In this document: piece after piece, positions 41,962 through 53,440 of the stretch
How the letters are laid out: every line of letters starts with the position of its first letter
Position numbering within the stretch: position 1 is the first letter of the stretch
Source of the DNA: Dichetophora obliterata
Taxonomy: Eukaryota > Arthropoda > Insecta > Diptera > Sciomyzidae
Reading direction: 5' to 3'
DNA length: 64,000 nucleotides
Assembly: GCA_963920525.1 (NCBI GenBank)
Contig: OY986436.1
Coordinates: 10,929,001 to 10,993,000 of the forward strand
Notes under the pieces: generated by a model
Database searches by the model: none
Seen by the model: the letters and a program-made list of their open reading frames with translations, nothing else
What the model was told of the DNA's origin: nothing
Made by a program: the position numbers and the translations under genes

Positions 41962-44900
41962 TAGGGCGGGTCGATTTGTAGGGAGTGAAAAAATTCACCA
42001 ACTTCCCTAAAATTTCCGTATTCTATGGGTTATTCCATGAAAATTTGCCGAAGGAACCATACCTCTATCGTTAAAATCGAGTCCCCTACTTTTGTTGGTA
42101 AAAAGTTTAAAAGTTACGGGCATTTTTGTCCAAATTTTGGACCATTTTTCCATTTTTTTCATGATTTTGTCCAAGAATATTACTTTCATGGCCATTTTTT
42201 TGGCTCAATCCATTATTTAATTCAATTTACAATTCAAAACGAAGAGTTTAAGCCCAAATTTATCGAATTCGGTTTATTAATTCATGCGATATTGCTAAAA
42301 CAAAATAACACATAAAACCAACTTTTTGATTTTTTCCCTTTTTATTTTTTTTCTACAAAAATTCAAATTAAGAGATAATAAAGTATCTATCAACCTATTA
42401 TCAAAAAAAAAATATTCAATTTGAGTGTAGTAAAAGACAAAATGTGAAAAAAAACATTATTTTTTCTGAAAGTCTTGTTTGCTTTCAAGTCTTGGTGTAT
42501 TCGTACGGCTCTCTAATGTCGTCGCCATAGCGCCTTCTACATTCTTTCCTGCAACTCGTTTAGCAGTGGCAGCCAGCAATTGGACATGTCTTTCCGTTCC
42601 TTGAATGTGTAAAGGAATTTGTGGATCAACGAACTGTGGCACTTCGTAATTTAAATATCCCTCCAAATGTTCATACGAATAACTTTGCGTAAACGGTGGT
42701 TCGAATAAAATGGTATCGTCATTTAAATCAATCATATTTGTATATTCCGTACAAATAAAGTTTATAAGAGATTTTTTATAAACTCTAAGTTCCGTTGGGT
42801 CGACTATATCTCTTCGGTAATGTAAAATCTTCTTTATAGCAATGTTTCGTTTTTCCATTCTATCATCAAACAACATAGATAGCAAGAAATTTTCTGAGTG
42901 TGCAAAATATGGATTATCTTGAATTACTGTATTTACAACTCCAAGTAAATTCGGTGGTAAAAATCGTGTCCAAGTAATAAATTTAAAAAGTAATGTATTA
43001 CCGTATGCGGCAGAGCTATAATACTTAACATTGAAATACATTGGCGTGTATACTTTTATTATATAGTTAGCCAGAATTTTTAAATTTTCAGTTGGATTAT
43101 TAGTTGTCACATACAACCGTAATAATCTATTGGCTTTGGTCAGCCAACGAGAATGTGCAATTGGCCCTGGTTTTATGTGAGACAAATCCGCAGGAACCAC
43201 ACCATTAGAAATTGCATTGGCCATTAACATCAAGTACCTCGAATCGGTAGATATTTCTTCTGGATTTAAATCACCAGGAGGCATATTTTCCAAAGCGATT
43301 TGCTCAAAATTGGTTACCACCTGAAAAGAAAACATAAAAGCTAAAAAATAGAATGAAAAATGCTATAAACATTACATACCGGAAGATTTTCACAATCAGC
43401 AATTTTTGAGCTCAACTTTCCGGTAGTTGATCGTGGTCCAGTGGTGGTTGTTTTGTCTAAAATGTCAAACAAATGTCTAAACGGAAGCTCGTTAAAGTGC
43501 AGAAGACACACAAACCAGTGCAGTGGTCTCTTTAACTGTTTTTCGAATAGTCGCAAAACTCCACCGTGTACGCCAGTATTTGTTGGTTCACCATCAGCGC
43601 ATATGGCAATTAATGAATCGAGAGACAATTGTTTTTCTTGGAAGAATTCGATCAATTTGTTGACTTTGCTTGCCGCAGTTTCACTTTCTAGTTTTGTGTA
43701 GCCTATCAATTGAGATTTTGGTTCCCTCAAAACAACTAGATGAGGTTCTTTAACCATCCTTGGATGCAACTTCTCATCAATTTTTTCTACAGTTAGAGCA
43801 TCATTTTTCCTGCCGTCGAATGAAAATGATATCAAATTCGAGCCATCATACCGCTTACGAAGTGCGTCTTGTCTCCATTTTTCTCTTTCTCTACGAAGTT
43901 TACTTTTATCCATGATGACAAGATTGTCATGAGCATCTTTTACGCCCAGGTCTTCCATCAGAGCTGTTGCCAATGCTGATCCCATTCTGTCATGCACACC
44001 AAAACTGTCACACATCATTGCATAGTTTTTAGTATTGTATGTGGGAGTGTATGTTTGTGGTGGTAGAACTAAATCTGAACCTCCTCTCACATCAACTTCC
44101 ATTTCGTCATAATGTGGTTCGTATGTAGGATAGTTGCTCACTGGGATTGTTGGTATAGTCGTTGGTATCGTCTCTTCACTTCCACTATCGTGTTCCGGTA
44201 TCGTTTGTATTCGGTCACTATATTGATCGCGCATGAAATCTTTTAAGTTTTCTGGGATATATCCACATGAGCAGTCGTTTCCTTTCAAGTTGCATTTACA
44301 TTTTCCAATGTTGAGTAATTGGTTTGTTGATTCTACGAATTTTTTGAATTCTGTTGCGCGTTTTACTCGTTGTTTATCTGCATTACTATATGCGTCAAGC
44401 AAATTATTCAATTTTCTAATGATGCTACTTTTGAGTATAAGTTCAATATTAAGTTGATTCCAAATTTCTAACAATCTGTCTGCTACTTGGGGAGTAAATT
44501 TTTTATAGGAAATTATTTTGCTTTGGGCTTTTGAACGTTCGGCCAAGAAAAAATAGTACTTCAATATATCTCGTTTAGTTGACAGATTAATATCAGGTAA
44601 TTCACAGGCCACGCCAAAAGAAAAAACATCATGAGAGACCAAATGTTGCAAACTACTGCGTTGGGTATCTGTTGGATTTTGCGATGAACCAGGCTCTGAA
44701 TCCATTTTTTAAACCGTCTCTAAAAGAATTAAATATGGTTTTCATAGAATAATAATATAACTATTTACTATAATAGTTAGCAATGTTTTTACACTTACCT
44801 TTAAATCTTTTCTAAATTTCAAAATAGTTTGATTATTTGTTAGTTATTTCAAGTAACACTTCACTGAAATGACGCTCAAACAAAACTAGCATACACTGGA

Positions 44901-45459
44901 ATATTATAAACAAACAAAAATAAAGAAGTCTATAAAGAAACTAAAAACAAAAAGAAATAAACAAACATAACACAGGGTGTGCACCCTGTGAAAAAATATG
45001 CCAATAATGTAAAGCGCAAATCAGTCCAGTCGTAACGTAAGGTTCGTAAGCTTCGTAAGTCAAAAAAGTTGAGCAAAAAAAATGGCCATGAAAGTAATAT
45101 TCTTGGACAAAATCATGAAAAAAATGGAAAAATGCTCCAAAATTTGGACAAAAATGCCCGTAACTTTTGAACCGTTGGATCAATGTTGGAGATTTTTTTT
45201 TTGTAAATTGATTAAAATGAGCTCGCATTTCTAACGCGCTTACTGGCGATTAAACCCGATCGATAGTTTTTGAGTTATGGATGTGAACGTGTAGGTAATA
45301 TTTCATACGAACGTCAATTTGGGAAAAAATCTACCAACAAAAAGTAGGGGGCTCGATTTTAACGATAGAGGTATGGTTCCTTTGGCAAATTTTCATGGAA
45401 TAACCCATAGAATACGGAAATCATAGGGAAATTGTCGAAAAATAAATCGACCCGCCCTA
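41962..45459 (-). mobile_element. Complete hAT-like DNA transposon, 3498 bp
   Basis: Both ends begin TAGGGCGGGTCGATTT (16 bp identical) and are flanked by a perfect 8-bp duplication ATGTATAC (41954-41961, 45460-45467). Inverted similarity continues inside: CCGTATTCTATGGGTTATTC, then ATGAAAATTTGCC, ACCATACCTCTATCG and CCCTACTTTTTGTTGG, then a second block (AAAAGTTACGGGCATTTTTG, CAAGAATATTACTTTCATGG). The left arm spans about 250 bp. The right arm spans about 395 bp because about 120 bp of extra sequence (45176-45300) separates its two blocks. The enclosed two-exon gene has no internal stop. Target size points to hAT; the protein is an unusual member, or a different 8-bp-TSD superfamily is possible. 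Confidence 0.88.
42457..44705 (-). CDS. Putative transposase, two exons, 729 residues
   Basis: Exon 1 runs 44705-43380 (442 codons from ATG, MDSEPGSSQNPTDTQ). An intron of 59 nt (43379-43321) begins GTATGT and ends TTTTCAG. Exon 2 runs 43320-42457 (287 codons and stop). Both joins are phase 0. Exon 1 shows an acidic/Pro-rich middle after a Cys-rich patch CKCNLKGNDCSCGYIPE (a possible zinc knuckle, residues 130-160). Later come LIAICADGEPTNTGVHGG (probable catalytic Asp) and RPLHWFVCLLHFNELPFRHL, whose Cys-x2-His resembles the motif after the second Asp in hAT and related RNase H-like transposases. Exon 2 has SRYLMLMANAISNG and SRWLTKANRLLRLYV. Helical regions follow, but no classic hAT dimerisation signature is obvious. 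Confidence 0.78.
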
Positions 45460-45467
45460 ATGTATAC

Positions 45468-46988
45468 CCTTGGAAATATTTATCTCATGCGGTTTTTTTA
45501 TTATTTAAACTTTTTAGCAAATTTATAATATATCTGTGAAATAAACATTGAAGAACTAGGTTTGGGAAACAAATATCATGCGATTTTTCTATTATGACTT
45601 AATAAAGAATGAGGCCTTAAATGATAACACCAAAGGCAAAGGTTTCAGTAAAACTATAAACTCTTTACTCACAAAACGAAAAACTTGTCTCATGTGATTT
45701 TTTTCAAAAATTATTCATAGCTTAAAAGCTTGCTAGGATATTATTTTTAGAAAAATTAGCATAAAGAAAAACCAAAAATCAATATAATGTGATTTTTTTT
45801 TATTTTGACGCAATAAGTAACGTCAAAAATAAAAAATTTAAAATTCATGTTTGCTAAATTTGTTAAGAAAACATTTTTTTGTGCCTCAATATGTCTTATG
45901 AACTGGCCATATTTCAATGCAATAACGCTAATGCCAATCAACATTTTCTATGCTCTATCAACGCGCAATACAAATCAAAATAAATCACACCCACATCAAT
46001 TTACCGCGAACTTAAGCGCGTGTAATTTTTCTTAATTTACATCAAAAACTTTTTTGTTTTTGTTTTGGTTTTTTTATAATTTCATCAATCTTGCAACGAG
46101 AGATGAAGAAACGATACAAAAATTACGGCAATAAAAAGCTTGAAGTAAATAAAACTAAAAACCATGGGGAAAATAGCCATTATATGCTTGACTCTATTAA
46201 AGCAATAACAACATGCACACAACTCAAGTTACAAACAGAACACACACACAGCTACCCTCTCTGACACACTCATAGTGAAAAACTCGCACAGTCAATAATG
46301 GCAGCCAACACTACAAAACGCTGCTGTTGCTGCTGCATTTTATGACCATGAAGTGAAAAATCAATCCAACATGCATCAATCTCACTTTGCGGCATGCTGC
46401 TGCTGGCTGGAAGCAAGAAGGCGTGCAAGTAGCTTGCTGTAAATATCATGGCACAAGGGAGCGTTTTTATTGCAAATACCAATGCACACACATACACACG
46501 ATATACTTGCACACATGAGTAATATGGTCGTCAGAAGAATAACGCTGTGCTTTTACTTGCACTCTTATTTCACGCTTCACGATTTTAACGTTGCCATTTC
46601 ATTGCGCTTCACTGTAGTTGCGTTGCTTTGCATTCGTTTCGTTTTATCGTTTTTAAAATAAATCGGTTAAGTGTAGTAAGCAAATATTTTATTCTGATTT
46701 ATCGATTGTTGTTATAAATTTGAGCAGATTTTCGTAATTGTAGGGACAAGTGAAGTTAAAAGAAAATCGCTTGCGATAAATTTGATGTGCTTAAGGCAAA
46801 TGTAACAGAATTTTGGCAATTTCAGTTTATGTATATTATAAATTGACTAAAAATAAGAAAATAAGCAATAGTTTTTGTTGCTAAAATAAATGCAAATACA
46901 AAAACACGTTCACAAAAACTTATACGATTTTTATGGGATGCATTTTTGGTCCATTTTTACAATTGATGCCTTATCTGATTTGAAATGA
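45468..46988. other. Array remnant, then AT-rich DNA, no gene
   Basis: 45480-45800 still carries TCATGCGATTTTTC-type motifs of the old array. 46230-46530 has CA and GCTGCTG microsatellite text. No protein signature was found. Confidence 0.4.
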
Positions 46989-47106
46989 TTCTAGGTCAGG
47001 CGCGGATACAAGGTGGGTGTAAAGAGGGTAATTACCCCCCAAGAACTTTTCAATACTTTACTTTTTAATCATTTATTTGAAGTAAATAATTGTGCCCACA
47101 GCTTAA

Positions 47107-47819
47107 GGGTACTTTTATGTATACATAAGCGATTCTGAAGGCGTTTTTTGAAAGAATACTACAAAAAATGGTCAGAGATGTTGATATAAAGTTTTTAATT
47201 GATTTCAACAATTATTAAAGTACTTAAAAAATTTTTTGTTTCGTGACGTCATTTGCGTGTACGTAGCGTTTTTATGAAGCGATGCGAGAAGAGTAGGACC
47301 ATTTTGCTTGCAGAATAACATGAGCTGTAATCATCTGAAAAAAACAAAATATGTATACTTGTAAAGTAAACACTTACGCTGAGGTAGTGACTTCGAGTTT
47401 CAAAAATTTTTATTTGTAAGAAAATAACGCGTCTTTAAAGGTGATTATTTAAAAAATGCCTGTAATTTTGAGTACATAACGAGCTGTTACTTTATTTTCA
47501 GGCTCATTTTTAAAAAAAGGGCGAAGTCACTACCTCGACGTAAGTGTTTGCTTTACATATAATTATATTTTGTTTTTTTCAGATGATTACAGATTATGCT
47601 GTTCTACAAGCAAAATGGTCCTACTCTTCTCGCATTGCTTCATAAAATCGTCACCTACACGCAAATGACGTTACAAAAACAAACCAAAATTTTTTTATAT
47701 ACTTTAATAATTGTTGGAAACAATAAAAAAAATTTAAATCAATATCTCCGACCAGTTTTTGTAGTATTCTTTCAGAAAACGCCTTCAGAATCGTTTATGT
47801 ATACATAAAAAAGGTACCT
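47107..47819. mobile_element. Palindromic TTAA-flanked MITE, 713 bp
   Basis: TTAA occurs at 47103-47106 and 47820-47823. Ends GGGTACTTTTATG and, inverted, AGGTACCTTTTTTATG lead into arms of nearly 290 bp (GTATACATAAGCGATTCTGA, GAAGGCGTTTT, GAGAAGAGTAGGACCATTTT, AAACACTTACG) mirrored in the right half. The loop is near 47410-47510. TTAA targets fit piggyBac- or Kolobok-type mobilisation. The 70-codon frame at 47596 is palindrome text. Confidence 0.75.
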
Positions 47820-47849
47820 TTAATGCAATTGAATGGGTATGATATCAAC

Positions 47850-48110
47850 ACCGTTTTTACTCTTTGTGTTAATGACATTTTTCTATTAATTTCTAAAACG
47901 TTTGCTATCTTTGCCACGCAAACGTTTCCTTTCCTATCAGTGTAGCATCAGCTGAGCGATGTTTTTCTACACCGCGACGATTAAAAACATAGTTGCATTC
48001 AACTATGCAACAAAAACGAATGAATGGACTCGCATTATTGCATATATTGTACATAGAGACATTAAAATAAATATTAACGAAGTTATCGATAACTTTTTCT
48101 CTATACAATT
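47850..48110 (+). pseudogene. hAT transposase C-terminus, decayed
   Basis: Plus-strand text near 47945-48100 reads AMFFYTATIKNIVAFNYATK followed by TNEWTRIIAYIVHRDIKINI and NEVIDNFF. This corresponds to the hAT dimerisation region of the ZBED/ZMYM-like branch (SxERxFSxLRRLKxxLxxT...L..IHRDIxINxxEVIDxF). Stops occur upstream (near 47900 and 47950) and most of the protein is missing. It belongs to the enclosing CAGCGG-type element. Confidence 0.65.
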
Positions 48111-48411
48111 TTTTTCTCTATACAATGACTATCTTATAATCAGTATACATTTTGTATTGTTCATTTATTTTTCAAAGTGTACCATATCATAGTCGTAACG
48201 TCGGAACAATAAGTTTCAGATTCCATTAATTGTTTTTTATTGAAAAGTTCAATGTTTTTTCATTGCACATACTTGAAAATAAAATTGTGTAATGTTTTTA
48301 TAATATAATAAGTGTGAAAAATTTGAATAAATCAATCTTAATTCCAAAATTAGTCAGATTTTGAGTTTTTATTTATTTTGCGGTAATATATTATTCCAGA
48401 AAAGGGAGATA

Positions 48412-50053
48412 CAGTGGCTCGCAACGAAAGTCGGGTAGGCATTTCTTAGAACTGTCGCATTGGTTTCAGAAATGAAAATGTATGAAATAAAGTGCAATAT
48501 ATATTTTTATCAAAATGTTATTTCTTGGCGAACAAAATTAGACAAAAACATAATTAAAAAAATTAGAACATAACGGTGAAATAAATTTAAATCGAAACAA
48601 TCGAAAAAACAAGCTCGCATTGAAAGTAGGACAAGTAAAGAAAAAATGCAAATCGTAATCCTTAAACCATTATTCCTGCTTAAAAATTTTTACTACTGTT
48701 AGAATAACTTCAACCAAATGCAAAATTTAAAAAAATAAACATTTATCAAAAAGTGAATCAATCAACACTGGCAGAAAGGCAGCTCGTGATAGATCATTAT
48801 TTAAAAGTAAGAAAAACCCGAGCAACAAATTTCACAAATCGTCTTAAAAAGTAAATCACAAGTGCACGATATAATCAAGCGTTATATACAAGATAAGAGA
48901 ATATACAATAAAGAAGGTACAGTAGCTAAAAATAAACTTAGCTCCAAAGATGAAAGGTATGTTTTAAGAGACATAATAAAAGAACCATTTTTATCTGCAC
49001 CAAAACTAGAGGTCATGTTAAAACTCAATTTAAAAAAGAGTGTACACTCAGAAACAATTTGAAGAGTTTTGAGAAAAATTAATTAAATTAAATAGCAGAA
49101 TGAAAAAAGCACTGTGTTAGCAAGAAAAATTTTAAAAAACGCACCAATTTCGTGCATGAGCAAATGACCAAAGGCTTTTCTTTTTGAAGCAAGGTTAATA
49201 AAATGGAAACATTAGAATCTTTAGCACTTTCAAACAATAAACTTTAATTATAGGTTATGTTTACCGATGAGAGTTTATTTAATTTATATGGAAAGCGAAA
49301 ACTGAAGGAAGAATTTTGCAATAAAAATTTTAAACATATGGTTAAGCATGGTAGAGGATCAGTAATGGTTTGGGACTGCGTCTGATGTTGCAAGGATTAA
49401 TTTTATTGAAGGTATAATGGACAAAAATATGTTCCTTGACATTCTCATGGCGCACGTAAAAGAAAGTGCGGGTAAATAAGGAATTGCAGGCAATTTTGAG
49501 TTTTACCAAGACAATGACGTGAAATATACGATGCTATTGGTAAAGAATTGTGTACTTGATATTTGTCCAAATGTCATAAAACAACCTCACAAAGCCCAGA
49601 TTAAAATGTTATAAAACATCTATGGGATGAACTTGAACCCGGACAGCAGTATCAGAGATGGGCAACTAAAGATATATTAAAAAGTATCCTACGTGAAGAG
49701 TGGAATCAGATTGGAGCTTATGTTTGTAAAAATTTGGTTGCAACCATGTCAAAAAAGCTGCAGGCAGTCATAAAAGAAAAAGGATTGGCAACAAAATATT
49801 AAATTCTAAGTTTTAGCATTGAATTCCCTATCTGCCCGACTTTCAATGTGCGCTCGTTTTTAAGGCTTTGGTTTGTTTAATTTTATTTCACCGTTGTGTT
49901 CTTATTTTGTAACTATGTTTCTGTTTAATTTTGCTCACCAATAAAAAAGTTTTGAAAAAAATATCTGCTCCAAGTTTCTTCTTAAATTTTCATTTCTGAA
50001 ACCAATGCGAAAGTGCTAAGAAATGCCTGCCCGACTTTCGTTGTGATCCACTG
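48412..50053 (+). mobile_element. Tc1-like transposon with IR/DR ends
   Basis: Ends CAGTGGCTCGCAACGAAAGT and, inverted, CAGTGGATCACAACGAAAGT match over about 75 bp. TA lies at 48410-48411 and 50054-50055. An inner copy of the motif (GCTCGCATTGAAAGTAGGAC near 48613; mirrored near 49835-49855) gives the IR/DR layout. The size of 1642 bp is full length. The transposase on the plus strand is badly decayed. Confidence 0.9.
48760..49801 (+). pseudogene. Tc1-like transposase, decayed, intron remnant
   Basis: Blocks in order are LAERQLVIDHYLK (about 48770), MHDIIKRYIQDKRIYNKEG at 48862, ILKNAPISCMSK (about 49130), an intron-like 60-nt GTTAAT...TTATAG (49194-49253), VMFTDESLFNLYG with the first Asp, MVKHGRGSVMVWDCV, FYQDNDVKYTM (second Asp), a damaged third motif, and the tail VATMSKKLQAVIKEKGLATK ending TATTAA at 49801. 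Several stops and shifts. The intron lies at the same place as in the 29-30 kb copy, just before FTDES. Confidence 0.78.
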
Positions 50054-50906
50054 TAAATAAATATGGAAAAGTCCTTGTATGTGTCTGGGAAAATGCTTCT
50101 TAAACAATTTGATAATTTCAATTTAAAAAAGTACAATTTTTTCTAAAATTTTTCTCAAAAAATTTTCTCAAATCGAAAATGTGTAACTTTAATAATTTAC
50201 CCACCCCCCCCAAAGATCTTTTCCAGATCCACCGCTGTTCTAGGTTCACTTATTTTGACCGTAATATTATGAAATTCACTAATTTTGAAAGTGAATATTA
50301 TGAAAGAATTTTGAAAACAACAGCAATTTATATCAATATTTTTTTATATTTTGTATTATTTCATCTGTATCTTTGCCATTTTTTAAAATAGAATTCCAAG
50401 TTATGAACCATTGTAAAGACCAATGGGCCTTTGGGCTTTCAGTAAAAGTTCGATTTATAGAATTTGGATAAGGTTTTTTGACCACAAACCATCCTTTTTT
50501 TTTCTGTATTTTTGCAACAAATCGCTCTTTGAAATTAATTGATGCAATTTTATTGTATTTTTATCGGTGCACAGTGCACTTTTACCAGTTATCTGTCCAA
50601 AAATCTGTTACTTTTGAACGAATAAGTATTTTTGAATCCGATTTTTTTTTAAAGATCATTTATTTAGCTAATTAAAATTTTAATAAAAAGCACCATTTGC
50701 TTAAGAACAACCTTACAGGTTGACTAGCACATGAAAGTAAGGTTAATTTTTTCGCTGCAAAATGGGAAATAATTGTTATTCCAAAAGATGTATTGAAGTT
50801 TTGCAAAAAATGTTTGTTCTTTGATTCCAAAAATTTCAATTATTTTAAAATAAACAAACTCCTTTTTAAGATATTTATTGGTGAACATATCACGGTTTTC
50901 GCGTAA

Positions 50907-51055
50907 GAATTGTATGGCTGCTAATCATATGACACTTCAAAGCAGTAGGCTATTTATAGATCACCGCCATCAACTCTATCAAGGGTATAGAATAGCCTAC
51001 TGCTATAAATAGCCTACTGCTTTGAAGTGTCATATGATTAGCAGCCATACAATTC
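50907..51055. repeat. Perfect 53-bp hairpin, 43-nt loop
   Basis: The arm at 50907-50959 (GAATTGTATGGCTGCTAATC ... AGGCTATTTATAG) is exactly complementary to 51003-51055. The loop repeats part of the arm (AATAGCCTACTGCTAT). The arms show no mismatch, unlike all other inverted repeats in the window. It might be a recently formed palindrome or a hairpin-RNA locus. Confidence 0.9.
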
Positions 51056-52189
51056 ATAAGAATGAATTCCAAAATCTGCACATTCATATGCTAGTTTAAA
51101 CAGTGAGTTGATCACAGCTTAATCACTTAAGGACTACTGAAGATGAAAATGTAGCGATTTCCGAAACAGACTGTCTAGTCAGCTAAGTGATTGACTCTAT
51201 ACAGAGTTGTTGTTGTTGTTGTTGCCTTCTTGAAAACTTACTTGATCTAAAGCTCACAATCTTAATTCATGTATATATAAAATTGTAATATAATAAAAAT
51301 TTGCAATAAAAACATGTCAAAATCAGGGTAGTCGCCGCCTTAATATCATTTAAAGTAGTTTTTAAGCCACTTGTTTTGAAGTAGTTTTCCAATTACTTCA
51401 TGTATAATGCAATAAAAACTATTCAAAATTGAAGTGGATGCAGCCTATATATAATTCAAAGTAGTTCATAAACTAACTTATTTTAAACTAGATTTTAAAT
51501 TAGTTGTTTTTAAAACCAAGTTAGTTTGTTCCTATAGGGGTATTACAGCGCGACCTACTACATTTTCTCTGACTTGTTTGTTAATTTTTACGTTGAAATT
51601 CCACATAAAAAATGTTATAGCATAGTTTTAGGCATGTCGAATATATAACAAACGTCTAATTACACAAGTAAATAAAAAAAGTGTTGTTTATTATTAACCA
51701 ATAGCGATATGTGCTTATAAAAAATAAAAATTAATGTTCATATCAACTTTTTTTACTATATTCTCTTTGTATTTAGGAGGGGTTAGGGGAAGCAGTTGAT
51801 GGGAACTTCAAGTAAACATAGTAAAATCTTAAAAATCAATGAGTTTTTAGACAAAATTAAAAACTTTTGTTTTTAATTTTGATCAACCCGGCTGGCAATA
51901 ATATGGAACATAAAACTAGATATATCAGGGCATATTATGGTGTCTGTCATTCTGGATTCCCATGGATTCCGCATATTAAAAGCTTACTAAAAGTTGAAAA
52001 TTGATTCAGAAAATGGGTTTGCATTAATATTTTTTTGTAAATTTTTAATAAAAACTACGATATTTTCGTTTATGAGTTTTGATATATAATATACTCATAT
52101 TTCAGATAAAAAGCTTTAAAATATACTTTAACATTTTCCCACAAGTTGCTTTCAAAATTGAACAAAAGTTCGATATAGTAAATGTACTA

Positions 52190-52634
52190 AATTTATTTTT
52201 TCTTCATAAGCTTATGCTTTCCCGGTGCCCTCATTACCTGTATGTCAAACTTAACTATACTCAATCACGTAGAGCACTAAATCTTATAATACCTAGATTT
52301 AAATACTTAGTGGCCTCTAGAACGTTTTTTGTTAGTGCTGTCAAACTTTGGAATTTTATACCCACAAATATTAAATCAATTCGAGATAACAAACTCCTTA
52401 AACTGGCTCTTGTTAGGTTTTTTAGTATTTCATTGTACTTTCATAATTAATTATTACCTAATGTTAGGCTTGAATGTTAGCTTTAGTAAGCAAAAGTCTC
52501 TAAGTCTCTATAAATCTAATGAACAAAATTACTCGTAGATATACAAACGTGTTTTCGATGTACTACTACATAAGGCTTGCCTCAATGTACTAATGAATTG
52601 AATTGAAATAAATTGAAATTGAATTGAATTGAAA
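52190..52634 (+). pseudogene. LINE 3' fragment related to the 34.8-kb element
   Basis: The frame reads VLNLFFLHKLMLSRCPHYLY, then SRRALNLIIPRFKYLVASRT, then FFVSAVKLWNFIPTNIKSIR. It aligns by eye with the C-terminus of the LINE at 37380-37620 (IFLHNLIYTQTPNYLF..., RMWNSLPSRIKSIR). The 3' end is a simple TTGAA-type repeat (about 52590-52634). Everything upstream of the last about 90 codons is missing. Confidence 0.72.
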
Positions 52635-53239
52635 GTTAATTTTTGACAATTTTTCATAATTTTGATAAAATGTAACAACTCTTGGACCATATATCTTTTA
52701 AACTACAAGATGTAGAAACAAAAAAAAAAGCCAGATGAAGGAACTATGAAAAATTTCAAGTCAAATGGAAGAACCTTAAAATTAATTCCGAGCATGTATT
52801 CTTTTAAGTTTTACTTATTTTCGGACAGATAACTGGTCAAAAAAGTGCACTGTGCGGCGTGCATTGTTTATTATGTTTCGTTAAAAGAGCTAAAATTCTT
52901 TTATTTTGTAAGGTAAAAAGATGTAATACAAAAACACAAGAAACGGGTAAAAAATGCTGTAAAAATTTTGAAATACATATTCTGTTGTGTTCTTTGACCA
53001 GTTCCATTCACAAAAAGTTCTATATATTTAAGTCGCATTAAAAGTTCAATTCTGCGAGCCGCTCTTACTTTCTTTCTAAAAACAATCTACAATAGCTGCG
53101 CTCCTTTCGCCTTAATATAATCGCGATAGCAAATTTTCTCAAAGGAATGGTAAGAAAAACGACTCGTAGGGGGCACTACCGTTGCAGTCAAAATAAAATT
53201 CACACAAGCAATCATGATACAATAACTATTAGGTGTCAT

Positions 53240-53440
53240 GAGAACGTGTGTCGTTCAAAACTGTTGTGAACTGTTATGGTAGCGATACCTTAGTGAACGA
53301 TGTTTTTTTCTGAATGTGTTTTACTCTAAACGTCAGAAAAATTGTAAATTATTTAATTTATTTATTAATATTATGCAATTATATAAATAATTTAAGTACA
53401 ATTTTTGGATCCGCTGAATGCGTCCAATGTGTGTGATACA
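53240..53440. repeat. Relative of the 19-kb MITE
   Basis: AACTGTTGTGAACTGTTATG, then GGTAGCGATACC, AACGATGTTTTTTTCTGAAT and CCGCTGAATGCGTCCAATGT parallel 19085-19150 and 19392-19445. The left end is less conserved than in the 19-kb copy. Confidence 0.5.

Larger units (their letters stand above)
46997..50237 (+). mobile_element. hAT transposon, CAGCGG type, with nested insertions
   Basis: The left end CAGGCGCGGATACAAGGTGG and the inverted right end CAGCGGTGGATCTGG, each followed by a G- or C-rich tract, match a widespread hAT end type. A perfect 8-bp duplication TTCTAGGT lies at 46989-46996 and 50238-50245. Inside are a TTAA-flanked palindrome (47107-47819), a decayed hAT C-terminus (47850-48110) and a Tc1 (48412-50053). 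The original element was therefore about 0.9 kb, a deletion derivative that kept a transposase 3' end. Confidence 0.85.
50570..52854. mobile_element. Candidate Transib element (CACAGTG ends, 5-bp GC-rich TSD)
   Basis: The left end CACAGTGCACTTTTACCAGT continues TATCTGTCCAAAAATC; the inverted right end CACAGTGCACTTTTTTGACC continues AGTTATCTGTCCGAAAATA. They match over about 37 bp except a 3-bp indel and one base. Flanks are CGGTG (50565-50569) and CGGCG (52855-52859). Five-base GC-rich CGNCG-like duplications and CAC-starting ends with a downstream A-run are known for Transib, the relatives of RAG1. No Transib transposase is recognised inside. It holds a hairpin at 50907-51055 and a LINE fragment. 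Confidence 0.6.
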
